Shown: in pieces, positions 18,710 to 27,435 of the stretch
Layout: each line of letters starts with the position of its first letter
How positions within the stretch are numbered: position 1 is the stretch's first letter
Assembly: GCF_002723455.1 (NCBI RefSeq)
Contig: NZ_PDUS01000002.1
Span: 87,095-151,094, forward strand
Length of the DNA: 64,000 bases
Reading direction: 5' to 3'
Source: Pseudoalteromonas sp. 3D05
GTDB lineage: Bacteria > Pseudomonadota > Gammaproteobacteria > Enterobacterales > Alteromonadaceae
Notes under the pieces: model-generated
The model's database searches: none
What the model was told of the DNA's origin: nothing
Seen by the model: only the letters and a program-made list of their open reading frames with translations
Translations under genes and position numbers: made by a program

Positions 18710-18724
18710 AGACGATCGGTCTAA
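18710..18724. promoter_or_regulatory. Candidate AcuR operator 2 (acuI promoter)
   Basis: AGACGATCGGTCT (18710-18722) has symmetric AGAC/GTCT ends and includes the 13-mer ACGATCGGTCTAA shared with the acuR leader. It lies 12 bases upstream of the acuI start and overlaps its likely RBS/leader, as expected for repression. Confidence 0.7.
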
Positions 18725-18735
18725 AAGGATTAGTA

Positions 18736-19731
18736 ATGGAAAATTTATTAAACGCTATTGTTATCAATAAATCAGATGAGATTCCCTACTCTGCTAAGTT
18801 CGACTCTATAGACACTAACTCGTTACCTGATAACGATGTAAGCATCAATGTATTATACAGTACGCTTAATTATAAAGATGGCCTTGCGATAACAGGCAAA
18901 GGCCCTGTAGTGCGTAGTTTCCCAATGGTACCGGGGATCGATCTAGTAGGCGAAGTATCCAGCTGTAAAACAGATGATTTTCAACCTGGCGACACCGTAA
19001 TTTTAAATGGCTTTGGTGTAGGTGAAAAACATTGGGGCGGACTTGCACAAAAAGCCTGCTTAAGTGCTGATTGGTTAATTCCCAAGCCAGCGGGCTTAAC
19101 AGCAAAACAAACGATGCAAATAGGCACTGCAGGCTATACGGCAATGCTTAGTGTTATTGCACTTGAAAAACAAAATATCACACCCGAATCAGGTGATATT
19201 TTGGTTACAGGTGCTAATGGCGGTGTTGGCAGCTTTGCTATTTATTTACTCAATAAACTAGGTTTTAATGTTGTTGCAGTGACCGGTCGCCCAGAGCAAT
19301 CAGACTATTTAACAGACCTTGGCGCTAAGCAAATCATTCATAGGGACGAGTTTTCAAGTCCAGGAAAACCGTTGGCTAAAGAGCGCTTTGCAGCTGCAAT
19401 AGATTCTGTGGGTAGTCATACCCTCGCCAATATTTGCGCATCTTTAAAATACGGCGGTGTTGTAACTGCCTGTGGTCTAGCTCAAGGTATGGATTTACCA
19501 GCTTCGGTTGCCCCTTTTATTTTACGCGGAGTTTCGCTGATAGGCATTGACAGTGTTATGCGTCCTAAAGCTGACCGAATAGAAGCATGGAATAGACTTA
19601 GCTCTTTAGTTAGCGCAGAACACCTAGACACCATAAGCAGTGAAATAGGCTTAAATGAAGTGATTAAATCTGCAGATGAGCTAATGGCAGGTAAAGTAAG
19701 AGGACGTGTTGTGGTCAATTGCCAAAATTAA
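18736..19731 (+). CDS. acuI: Acrylyl-CoA reductase (AcuI/YhdH), MDR superfamily
   Basis: 331 aa. NADPH-dependent reduction of acryloyl-CoA to propionyl-CoA, which detoxifies acrylate formed from DMSP or other sources. Zinc-free medium-chain reductase features are visible: STLNYKDGLAITGKGPV, FPMVPGIDLVGEV, the nucleotide motif VTGANGGVGSFAI and LGAKQIIHR. The length is typical. The RBS AAGGA lies ahead of the ATG at 18736. The adjacent acuR and the shared operator support the function. No DMSP lyase gene is in the window. Confidence 0.9.
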   Translation: MENLLNAIVINKSDEIPYSAKFDSIDTNSLPDNDVSINVLYSTLNYKDGLAITGKGPVVRSFPMVPGIDLVGEVSSCKTDDFQPGDTVILNGFGVGEKHWGGLAQKACLSADWLIPKPAGLTAKQTMQIGTAGYTAMLSVIALEKQNITPESGDILVTGANGGVGSFAIYLLNKLGFNVVAVTGRPEQSDYLTDLGAKQIIHRDEFSSPGKPLAKERFAAAIDSVGSHTLANICASLKYGGVVTACGLAQGMDLPASVAPFILRGVSLIGIDSVMRPKADRIEAWNRLSSLVSAEHLDTISSEIGLNEVIKSADELMAGKVRGRVVVNCQN

Positions 19732-19746
19732 CTTATAGTAGAAATA

Positions 19747-19773
19747 ATAGCCGTGATTTAATTTCACGGCTAT
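19747..19773. terminator. Terminator after acuI
   Basis: ATAGCCGTGA (19747-19756) pairs perfectly with TCACGGCTAT (19764-19773) around a seven-base loop. It lies between convergent acuI and the coiled-coil gene; a T-rich stretch follows on the plus strand. Confidence 0.8.
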
Positions 19774-19787
19774 ATGTTATAGTTTTA

Positions 19788-20354
19788 TTATGCACCTAAG
19801 ACCGCAAGTTTATCTTTTAACTCATCTTTAGTTATTAAGTTCATTTCGTGCTGCTTTTTAACTTTACGAATTTCATCAAAGTTATCAAGTTTCATACGGG
19901 CTTTCGCTAATTTTTCAGCCATTTCATCTTCAGAAATAACGTCTAGCTTTAGTGCTTTTTCAAGTTTCTCTTTTTCTTGATCATACTCTTTCTGAAAAAG
20001 TGATTTTTCCTGAATGATAATTTGATCTATCAATTTTTTTTCTATTTCGATAGCTTGATCTTCAAGTTCGATTTTCTTTTCAAGTAAAGGCTCTACTCTA
20101 TTCAATGATTCTTGCAATACTGCCTCAACATTCTGACCTTGGTTTTGAATGAGGTTTTCAACATATTTTTTACCAATGTCTTGATAACCTATGCTTAGCT
20201 GGCCTTCAATCGAGGTAATCTCAGAGCGTATTGCAGAGAGTTTAGAATTTTCTTTTAAAGAAGTACTCATATCCGAGCTAAGTTTAGATGTTGAGTCACT
20301 TATGTTTGAACCAATTGAGGTGGCTTGTGTTTTAATCTTATTAAAAAGTCCCAT
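19788..20354 (-). CDS. Coiled-coil protein with SHOCT-like C terminus
   Basis: 188 aa, no signal peptide or membrane helix. It opens with MGLFNKIK, then a Ser/Thr-rich stretch. Long charged heptad-like helices cover about residues 30-150. Two short helical hairpins, around VISEDEMAEKLAKARMKL and NLITKDELKDKLAVLG, resemble SHOCT motifs (ITxEEFxxKKxxLL), which usually mediate oligomerisation. There is no enzymatic motif and no operon partner (convergent with acuI, divergent from the VF530 gene). Function unknown. Confidence 0.65.
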   Translation of the reverse strand: MGLFNKIKTQATSIGSNISDSTSKLSSDMSTSLKENSKLSAIRSEITSIEGQLSIGYQDIGKKYVENLIQNQGQNVEAVLQESLNRVEPLLEKKIELEDQAIEIEKKLIDQIIIQEKSLFQKEYDQEKEKLEKALKLDVISEDEMAEKLAKARMKLDNFDEIRKVKKQHEMNLITKDELKDKLAVLGA

Positions 20355-20531
20355 ATATACTATTCCTTAAATCTATCATCCAATGAACATGGCATCATGC
20401 CAATTTACGCCCGAGAATATTACCTATTACGTACACAAAAGTAAAATATCTCATTACGACGTAGAATGTACTATCAATAGATAAAGTAAAAAATTATAAT
20501 TACAATATTAGAAATTGAAATGAGAGTGACC

Positions 20532-20948
20532 ATGAGTAACGAAGAATTATTCGGTAATAACCCGTTGCAAGGCGTTAAACTTGAGCAGGTTGTATCTGAA
20601 CTAGTTGATCAATACGGCTGGGAATTATTACATGCTTATTTGCAGCTGAATTGCTTTAAAAATAATCCAGACCTTAAGTCTGCGGTAAAATTTTTACGTA
20701 AGACTCAATGGGCGCAAGACAAAGTAGAAAACTTTTACCTTTACCGTTTAAAAAACTTACCTAAACCTGATGATGTTCAGTATCAGCTGCCACCTCGTGA
20801 TCGTGTAATTCCAGAAGATCACAAACCAGGTGAACCGTGCGAACTAAGCTTTAGTGATGCTAAGCGAATACAGGCAAAAAAAGAAGCGAAAGACCGCGCT
20901 CGTACACGCAAACAACGCTCAAACGCAAGTAACCCTTGGGGTAACTAG
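20532..20948 (+). CDS. VF530 (DUF2132) family DNA-binding-like protein
   Basis: 138 aa. The first 70 residues carry the whole VF530 signature: NNPLQGVKLEQVVSELV, YGWELLHAYLQLNCFKNNP, SAVKFLRKTQWAQDKVENFYL. The family is named after a Vibrio fischeri protein of known structure and is thought to bind DNA. The C terminus (about 50 residues) is a Lys/Arg-rich tail (AKKEAKDRARTRKQR), longer than in minimal family members, which could add nucleic-acid contact. The ATG at 20532 is preferred over 20520 because of RBS spacing. A long palindrome follows. Confidence 0.82.
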   Translation: MSNEELFGNNPLQGVKLEQVVSELVDQYGWELLHAYLQLNCFKNNPDLKSAVKFLRKTQWAQDKVENFYLYRLKNLPKPDDVQYQLPPRDRVIPEDHKPGEPCELSFSDAKRIQAKKEAKDRARTRKQRSNASNPWGN

Positions 20949-20971
20949 CTAGGTGCTAACAAAATATTCCA

Positions 20972-21002
20972 ATGATTAAGCTGGCACTGCCAGCTTAATC
21001 AT
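20972..21002. repeat. 31-base near-perfect palindrome after the VF530 gene
   Basis: 15-base arms (ATGATTAAGCTGGCA at 20972-20986 and its exact complement at 20988-21002) flank a single C. It lies 23 bases after the stop codon. No T tract follows in either direction, so it is not a standard intrinsic terminator, though it may stabilise the mRNA end. Confidence 0.75.
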
Positions 21003-21129
21003 CAAAGTTATATTAAATACTCACAATAAAGACTTGTTGAAAATCCACCAGCTATAGTTAGTTTTTTTGATAAGTGATACCGCAGCATACGCTTAACACT
21101 CTAATTTAATGCCAGTAACTTTTAGGTTT

Positions 21130-21561
21130 CTAGTATCCCCGCTTTTGCCAAAACTCAACTTCTGACATCGCCTCTTCTTCAAAAACAGAAAATGTTTTAT
21201 CAGCAATAATTTTTGAGTTTAACTCAATGGTCATACGCCAATTACCTGTTTTATTGCTGATAGGCTGCCATAAAGTGTCACCAAGGTAAAAGTACCAATC
21301 ATTATTATTGATGTAGTGCATTCCTTCAAATGGTGCCATCGGCACACCGTCATCATCTGGTATTTCTGGATGGTGTATACAAAAGTGCACTTTTTCACCC
21401 TTTGCTTTTTTTATATTGATAATATAGCCAAACTCAATATCAAGCTTTGCGGGAATTTTAGTCGTGAACGTTTGTATTTGTGGTAACTCTTTTGACGATG
21501 AATCCCAGTGAGTATAGATCCCAAAACTTTGCATTGATATTAATGGTTTATTTTTTGCCAC
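21130..21561 (-). CDS. DUF3859 domain-containing protein
   Basis: 143 aa, no signal peptide. It matches DUF3859 along its length: FGIYTHWDSSSKELP, EFGYIINIKKAKGEKV, the HHPEIPDDDG region, NNDWYFYLGDTLW and NWRMTIELNSKIIA. It is predicted to be beta-rich; function unknown. It lies downstream of the protein kinase gene on the same strand with a 53-base gap, so they may share a transcript, but no functional link is known. Confidence 0.82.
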   Translation of the reverse strand: MAKNKPLISMQSFGIYTHWDSSSKELPQIQTFTTKIPAKLDIEFGYIINIKKAKGEKVHFCIHHPEIPDDDGVPMAPFEGMHYINNNDWYFYLGDTLWQPISNKTGNWRMTIELNSKIIADKTFSVFEEEAMSEVEFWQKRGY

Positions 21562-21614
21562 TTATGATTGTCCTATGTCGGTTGTTAGGCTGTCTAATTT
21601 TAATTAAAGGCAGC

Positions 21615-23459
21615 TTAACAACTTTGAGCTTGAAAACGTTTTGGGTCTTTAGGGTAGAAAAAGTCAGTTTGTTTTTCACATAATGAAAATTCTCGGGTAT
21701 TTTTATAAGGCAGTTTCATAAATCCGGCAACACCGACATCAGTAATACTGACTGCGTATTGCATCAGTTTATTGAGTAAACGTTTAAATTCAATTTCTTT
21801 ACTGGCATCTAACAAACGATAGTAATGGTGGATTTTCATTCTATCGGGCAGAGCTTCAAAAATTATACAACCGGTATGATGAATTTGGTTAAGCTCAAAA
21901 ACACACTTTATAACTTTCTTTGGTAACTGTAATTGTTCGTCAGGGTCTTTTCCGTCTTCAAAATACGAGTGGGGACGAGTTACTTCAACATTTTTAATGT
22001 CCATCACCTCATAATCAAGTTCAGGTAGATGTTCAAACTTAAAAGCGCCTGTACCATCCCGCTCTAATTGAATCGTTTTTCTAGCATCGAATAAGCAACA
22101 TTTAAACAATCCTTTTTGCTTAATTCCTTGAGCAAGCATTACGGTATTATTAACCGCTTGAGTAAATGCAACTCCCAATGCTTTATCATGCATGATTAGC
22201 GAAGATTCTATATATACAGATTCTTCCTTCCAATGAAAACTTAACCCCCCTACTACCGGGTATTTAGCTAATCGACTAATGGAAGCTAAAAATGCTTTCT
22301 CAGTGTCCCCAGTGTCAAATAGAAACTCTTTATAATATCTGTCAAGTTGGGCATCATTTATATCAAGTAATTGTTGTTTATGGTCAGCTTGACGCAAAAA
22401 TTGTTTACGAGAACTATATACAACTGTATCAGGTGATTCATTATTTTTGCTAAACCAAAAGGGAATTGACGTTTTTTGCTCGCCATGAATATTAATATCT
22501 GGCAAAAAAGCGTTAGCAATTAAGGGCATATTTCTTATAAAGTAATCACCTGCTTTATCACGGCTAATTTTGTCTTTTGACAGCATCCCATCAATTACCT
22601 TTGCCAACTCTTTAGGTAGGCCTAAAGAGCTTGCAGGTATAACTTGCGCGCCAAAACGACATGATTGTGCAGAGGCTAACGCATAAAGCGTTGAGGCAAC
22701 TCCTTGTTCATCGAATCTCGGGGACGACTTCTCTCCAGACATTTGTTCGTCACCAATAAAGTACACATCTCCCATGCGTGCATTGGTAGTACTTAAATCC
22801 CCAGACATAAGATCCATAAAATTGCTTGTGATTGGGTCGCCATAACTATCGACTTGCGCATACACTGAGCTCCCCCAATCAACCAATGATAGAGCATCTG
22901 TTTTTTCATCCCAAACAAGGTTAGATGGTTTAATATCTCCATGAACAATTGGCTGCGGGTTTATACCATTTTGCTGGCGCCTTAAGTCTATTAATACATT
23001 ACGTAATTTTAAAGCTAGGCGGGTAATCGCAGCTGCATTAAAACGCCCTTTTTTTAGTGATACTTTTTCAAGGTCTTCGCCTAAAGCACGGGACATCATT
23101 AAAATACCCTGCTTTTTTATGCGTTCAAAGCCATAAAATTTAGGGACGAGTGGATTATCAACTTGAGAAAGCATGTAAGCTTCATCTTCAAGTCTATCCC
23201 TTACACTCTGCGCTAATGTTATTCGTGAAAATTTAAAAACCCAAGGTTCTTGTTTATCATCAAGGCCCGCAAAAACAAACCCGAATGCACCTGAACCAAT
23301 CATTTCAACATTCGTATAGCCAAGTGTTGTAAGCTTCTTTATGCATATTGTTAGCCATTGACGATGTTTTTTCGCGTCATGGTGCGACAGCAAATAGACG
23401 GATTGCTCTTCGTTAATATAAAAGTTTCTTATCTCTTTGGCTTTCACTACCGAGCTCAT
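21615..23459 (-). CDS. Serine/threonine protein kinase with a large unassigned C-terminal region
   Basis: 614 aa from the ATG at 23459; starts at 23501 (ATG) or 23510 (TTG) are possible and none has a strong RBS. The kinase domain spans about residues 40-310: glycine loop GSGAFG (55-60), VFKF Lys76, HGDIKPSN with catalytic Asp175 and Asn180, and DWG (194) in place of DFG. The final 300 residues, including WKEESVYIESSLIMHD and FKCCLFDARKTIQLERDG, match no family I know. No membrane helix is evident. Gene neighbours are DUF3859 downstream and HDOD upstream. Confidence 0.82.
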   Translation of the reverse strand: MSSVVKAKEIRNFYINEEQSVYLLSHHDAKKHRQWLTICIKKLTTLGYTNVEMIGSGAFGFVFAGLDDKQEPWVFKFSRITLAQSVRDRLEDEAYMLSQVDNPLVPKFYGFERIKKQGILMMSRALGEDLEKVSLKKGRFNAAAITRLALKLRNVLIDLRRQQNGINPQPIVHGDIKPSNLVWDEKTDALSLVDWGSSVYAQVDSYGDPITSNFMDLMSGDLSTTNARMGDVYFIGDEQMSGEKSSPRFDEQGVASTLYALASAQSCRFGAQVIPASSLGLPKELAKVIDGMLSKDKISRDKAGDYFIRNMPLIANAFLPDINIHGEQKTSIPFWFSKNNESPDTVVYSSRKQFLRQADHKQQLLDINDAQLDRYYKEFLFDTGDTEKAFLASISRLAKYPVVGGLSFHWKEESVYIESSLIMHDKALGVAFTQAVNNTVMLAQGIKQKGLFKCCLFDARKTIQLERDGTGAFKFEHLPELDYEVMDIKNVEVTRPHSYFEDGKDPDEQLQLPKKVIKCVFELNQIHHTGCIIFEALPDRMKIHHYYRLLDASKEIEFKRLLNKLMQYAVSITDVGVAGFMKLPYKNTREFSLCEKQTDFFYPKDPKRFQAQSC

Positions 23460-23599
23460 GAATGAAACGTAAGTAAGGGTGATTATTCTTTGATTTAACA
23501 TGGTTTTCAAGAAGGCACGTTAAAATAAAGAATTAGCAGAGTATTATTATTTAGATTAATAAGGATGAGAAAACTCAGTGACGGGTAAGACAAGCAACA

Positions 23600-24454
23600 T
23601 TAAGATGAGTTTTCATTCAAGAAATCGATGACATCTTCTTGCAAATCAAGTTTGTCATCTTCGCTTAAATGCAGAATATCTAAAACGTTGCCTTCAATAA
23701 TATGCCAGTCAGATAACGGGCTTCCACGTTTAACAATATTTACAATGTTTTCTGCCATTTTTAAAATGGCTAAACTTAATTGTTCTTCGGTGTCTGTAAT
23801 ATGTTCCAGCATTTTTACATCATGATGAATTAAAATAATATCACAAATTTCTTTTGGTAAATGCCAGCTATTAGCAAAATAGTAACCTATAACAGCATGA
23901 TTGGTTTTAAACATGCGTTCTTCAATTTCTACAATGGTTTCTTTATTGGTCCTATCAGCATGATGAAGCGCCTTTACATAATTATCATATTTGATAGCCA
24001 TGGGTGGAACACCGCAGTCATGAAAAAGCCCAAGCGTATATAGCGATTCCATTGAAACCTGATTTTTAAACCGTTGCCCAATTATCATGTTTACATGAGC
24101 TATTTCTGTTGAAGTATCCCAAAAACGTTCAAGGCTAATGCAGCTATTATCGGTTGAAAACATTTGCTTCAACTTTAATCCTTGTACTAACGAATTCACT
24201 CCATCCCAGCCAAGAAACATAACAGCTTGTTTTATATCTGAAACAGTTCTAGATAGCCCATAAGCAGGAGAATTAATAATTTTTAATATGGCAGCGGATA
24301 TGGCTAAATCTTTTACAATAATATCCGCAGCTTCAAATAGGGCAGGATCTTCTTTCGATGCAAGATCTTGCAAGTCACTTAAAATTTGTGGTTTAGGCGG
24401 GATGATAAAGTTTCTGTTTATATCTGATAACACTTGTTCTGTTATTACTATCAT
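23600..24454 (-). CDS. HDOD domain protein
   Basis: 284 aa. HDOD (HD-related output domain) spans about residues 10-220. Visible pieces are IPPKPQILSDLQDL, ILKIINSPAYGLSRTVSDIKQAVMFLGWDGV and LFHDCGVPPMAIKY, an altered HD site in which the metal-binding pattern is only partly kept (HDCG, then HH). HDOD proteins are usually regulatory, often downstream of receivers or c-di-GMP modules. No fused receiver is present here. It is 140 bases upstream of the kinase gene on the same strand and could be co-regulated with it. Confidence 0.87.
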   Translation of the reverse strand: MIVITEQVLSDINRNFIIPPKPQILSDLQDLASKEDPALFEAADIIVKDLAISAAILKIINSPAYGLSRTVSDIKQAVMFLGWDGVNSLVQGLKLKQMFSTDNSCISLERFWDTSTEIAHVNMIIGQRFKNQVSMESLYTLGLFHDCGVPPMAIKYDNYVKALHHADRTNKETIVEIEERMFKTNHAVIGYYFANSWHLPKEICDIILIHHDVKMLEHITDTEEQLSLAILKMAENIVNIVKRGSPLSDWHIIEGNVLDILHLSEDDKLDLQEDVIDFLNENSS

Positions 24455-24574
24455 TAAGGTTGGATCCCTATATACAGAAAACGTAATCTATACTTTTACA
24501 AGAGATTTAATAATAGAAGGTGTTTAATGGGTTAGCAATAAACTGAGTCGTTAAATATGTAGTTTTGAAGATAA

Positions 24575-24613
24575 AAATAAAAATGGGTGTCTTGAATAAA
24601 ACAAAACACCCAT
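24575..24613 (-). terminator. Terminator of the valine/isoleucine operon
   Basis: ATGGGTGT (24583-24590) pairs with ACACCCAT (24606-24613). Read on the minus strand the stem is followed by TTTTTATTTTTA. It lies 17 bases after the last stop codon of the operon. Confidence 0.85.
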
Positions 24614-24629
24614 ACTTTAATACATTGAT

Positions 24630-25391
24630 TTAAAGGCGAATGCCGCCGTCAATCTCGACCACACGCCCGGTAAAGAAGTCGTTCTCGATAATATATTGCG
24701 CTGTATGCGCAATTTCATCTGCTTCACCAAAGCGCCCGACTGGGGTCACAGCAAGCATACGTTGCTTAGCTTCTGGCTTCATGGCGTCGGTCATGTTAGT
24801 GCGAATCACGCCTGGTGCAATGGCGCCAACACGAATACCAAAGCGCCCTAGCTCTTTTGCCCACCCGGTTGTCATTGCGACAACACCCGCTTTTGATGCC
24901 GCGTAGTTTGTTTGTCCAATATTACCCGCACGGGCAACACTCGACATATTAATAATGACTCCACCTTTACCAGACTCAACCATGTGCGACGCTGCTTCTC
25001 GTCCAGCTAAAAAAACCCCTGTTAAATTTACATCAATAACTGATTTAAACTGCTCGAGGGCCATTTTGGCAACGACTTTACCTTCTTTGGCCTTTATGAA
25101 CATACCATCGCGTAAAATTCCGGCATTATTAATAAGTACACCAATATGACCGAAATCAGTATTTATCATATTAAAAGTCGTTTCTACTTCTTCTTCGTTA
25201 GTGACGTTTGCAACATACCCTTTTACAGTCACGCCATAATCGGCTAATTGTTTAACTGCTTCATCTAAAACAGCTTGTTGCATATCTATAAGCGCTAAAT
25301 TAGCACCTAACTGAGCAAGCTTATGCGCCATAGCAAAGCCTAAGCCTTGAGCACCGCCTGTAATAACAACCGTATTATTTTTAATTTCCAC
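24630..25391 (-). CDS. SDR oxidoreductase, probable 3-hydroxy-2-methylbutyryl-CoA dehydrogenase
   Basis: 253 aa classical short-chain dehydrogenase: GGAQGLGF cofactor loop, NNAG, catalytic Ser (INMSSVA), Tyr-x-x-x-Lys (NYAASKAG), and VEIDGG at the C terminus. As last gene of the thiolase-mmsA-acdH-ech-hibch-mmsB operon, it is the best candidate for the dehydrogenase step of isoleucine degradation that precedes the thiolase. The Shewanella operon has the same final gene. Substrate is inferred from context only; a general 3-hydroxyacyl-CoA or ketoreductase role is possible. Confidence 0.83.
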   Translation of the reverse strand: MEIKNNTVVITGGAQGLGFAMAHKLAQLGANLALIDMQQAVLDEAVKQLADYGVTVKGYVANVTNEEEVETTFNMINTDFGHIGVLINNAGILRDGMFIKAKEGKVVAKMALEQFKSVIDVNLTGVFLAGREAASHMVESGKGGVIINMSSVARAGNIGQTNYAASKAGVVAMTTGWAKELGRFGIRVGAIAPGVIRTNMTDAMKPEAKQRMLAVTPVGRFGEADEIAHTAQYIIENDFFTGRVVEIDGGIRL

Positions 25392-25394
25392 CGG

Positions 25395-26285
25395 TTACTC
25401 CTTTGAGAATAATTTAAAAATGGCACTAAAATCTTCGCTACCAGCACCTTGATGTTGCAACATAGTATATAAGTTTTTAGCCATAGAACCCATTGGGGTT
25501 GATGAGTTGCTTTGCTGAGCGGCTTCCATAGCAAGACCTAAATCTTTAGCCATAAGGTCAACCATAAAGCCTGGTTTGAAGTCATTACTTGCTGGTGCTG
25601 TATCCATAACACCTGGACATGGGTTGTACAGTTCAAGCGTCCAATTTCGCCCTGAACTTGCAGTCATAATATTACTTAACACTTTGGCGTCTAAACCATT
25701 TTTAACGCCCATTTGAATTGCTTCGCTAGTACCTGCCATCAAAATACTAAGTAACATGTTGTTGCATATTTTAGCGACTTGACCTGCGCCAACATCGCCT
25801 GCGTGAAAAATATTTTTACCCATGTCGTTTAGGACTGGTTGCGCTTTTTCAAAATGTGGCACAGCACCACCCACAATAAATGTAAGAGTACCAGCAGTAG
25901 CGCCAGCAACACCACCAGAGACCGGCGCATCAACAAAAGCAATACCGTGCTCTGCAAGCTCTGCTCCAACCTCTCTAGCTGATGCAGCATCGATAGTTGA
26001 GCAGTCAATGATTAGTGTTGATTGAGCCAAAATATTAATTAAACCCGTTTCACCTAAGTAAAGTGATTTAACGTGTTTACTTGCAGGAAGCATACTGATC
26101 AATACATCAACATCTGTTGCGCAATGTTTTGCATCTTTTGCCGCTGTTGCACCTTGTTCAACAAGATGACTAACCGCAGGCGCACTTAAATCAAATACCT
26201 TAACAGCATGCCCTGCTTTCAGAAGGTTAGCCGCCATAGGGCCGCCCATATTACCTAAGCCAATAAAGCCAATTGAAAGTGACAT
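25395..26285 (-). CDS. mmsB: 3-hydroxyisobutyrate dehydrogenase
   Basis: 296 aa. NAD+-dependent oxidation of 3-hydroxyisobutyrate to methylmalonate semialdehyde in valine catabolism. The beta-hydroxyacid dehydrogenase signature GFIGLGNMGGPMAANLLKAG is at the N terminus. DAPVSGGVAGATAGTL (substrate-binding) and GAGQVAKICNN with the catalytic Lys follow. It is three bases from the SDR gene and four from the CoA hydrolase gene, so tightly within the operon. Confidence 0.95.
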   Translation of the reverse strand: MSLSIGFIGLGNMGGPMAANLLKAGHAVKVFDLSAPAVSHLVEQGATAAKDAKHCATDVDVLISMLPASKHVKSLYLGETGLINILAQSTLIIDCSTIDAASAREVGAELAEHGIAFVDAPVSGGVAGATAGTLTFIVGGAVPHFEKAQPVLNDMGKNIFHAGDVGAGQVAKICNNMLLSILMAGTSEAIQMGVKNGLDAKVLSNIMTASSGRNWTLELYNPCPGVMDTAPASNDFKPGFMVDLMAKDLGLAMEAAQQSNSSTPMGSMAKNLYTMLQHQGAGSEDFSAIFKLFSKE

Positions 26286-26289
26286 AACA

Positions 26290-27435
26290 TTATCCTTGTG
26301 TAAGTTGTTTTAATGGATGAGATTTCTCATCCCAGCGTGAATTAAAAAAGCTATCAATAATATCACTTGGAATGTGCTCAATGGATGTGTACTTCCAATT
26401 AGGGTTTCCATCCTTGTCAATTAATAGCGCACGAATGCCTTCTTGAAATTCACCGACTTCACCACAGCGAACTGACATATTTAGCTCCATCTGAAAACAT
26501 TCACCTAGGCTTTTACCTTTTGAATTTTCAAGTTGACGAGCAACCAATTCACAGCTTAGAGGACAACCATGCTTTAATGATTTTTGCGCACGAGCCAACC
26601 ATTTATCCTCAGTTTCAAGATTTAAGATGTAATCAATTTTGTCTTTGAGTGAAGTGAAATCACCAAGTTTTTGAAGTATTGATAAATTGGCTTTAACATT
26701 CCCTTTAGGCAGACGCCCTGATAGTTGGTCTAACTCGTTCAATAAGCCTGTTAGCTTTTCATGATTTAATGACGCTGTTTTACCCCACTTAGTGCTAACT
26801 AAGTGTTCAAGTAGCACGTCATATTTTTCGGTATTAATAAAATGATCAGCCAATGACACAAACATCGCATCTTCACAGTTAATGGAAGCAGCTGTTAAAC
26901 CTAAAAATAACCCAACATGTTCAGGCATCTTATGTAAAAAGTAACTGCCACCCACATCAGGGTATAAACCAATTGTTAATTCGGGCATCGCAATTCGTGA
27001 TGTCTCAGTAACAACTCGGTGACTAGCACCTGCCATTAAACCTAAGCCACCTCCCATGACAATACCATTACCCCACACTAAAAAAGGTTTATCGTAGCAA
27101 TGTATCAGGTAATCTAGACGGTATTCTTGCGTAAAGAAATCTTCAATTAAACTATTAGGCTCATTTGAACTCATCGCTTTATGAAGGCTTACAACATCTC
27201 CACCGGCACAAAACGCTTTGTCGCCTGCACCCTTTAGCATCACCATCGCGATATCATCATCCTCTGCCCACGCTTTTAACTGAGGATCTAACAACTTGAT
27301 CATGTCAAAATTAAGGGCATTTAATGATTTAGGAGAATTAAGCGTAGCGATGCCAATTAAAGAACCATTCGTAGCCGTCGCTGTTTCAAACAACACTGGC
27401 GAGTCTTGGTTATTAAGCTGCACTAAATCAACCAT
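26290..27435 (-). CDS. 3-hydroxyisobutyryl-CoA hydrolase
   Basis: 381 aa, the long crotonase-superfamily form (HIBCH). Releases 3-hydroxyisobutyrate from its CoA ester in valine breakdown, removing the reactive intermediate. Hallmarks are FCAGGDVVSLH and MPELTIGLYPDVGGSYFL, where HIBCH differs from hydratases, and the C-terminal region beyond residue 260 that hydratases lack. It starts exactly at the last base of the preceding hydratase gene (1-base overlap), which indicates coupled translation. Confidence 0.92.
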   Translation of the reverse strand: MVDLVQLNNQDSPVLFETATATNGSLIGIATLNSPKSLNALNFDMIKLLDPQLKAWAEDDDIAMVMLKGAGDKAFCAGGDVVSLHKAMSSNEPNSLIEDFFTQEYRLDYLIHCYDKPFLVWGNGIVMGGGLGLMAGASHRVVTETSRIAMPELTIGLYPDVGGSYFLHKMPEHVGLFLGLTAASINCEDAMFVSLADHFINTEKYDVLLEHLVSTKWGKTASLNHEKLTGLLNELDQLSGRLPKGNVKANLSILQKLGDFTSLKDKIDYILNLETEDKWLARAQKSLKHGCPLSCELVARQLENSKGKSLGECFQMELNMSVRCGEVGEFQEGIRALLIDKDGNPNWKYTSIEHIPSDIIDSFFNSRWDEKSHPLKQLTQG

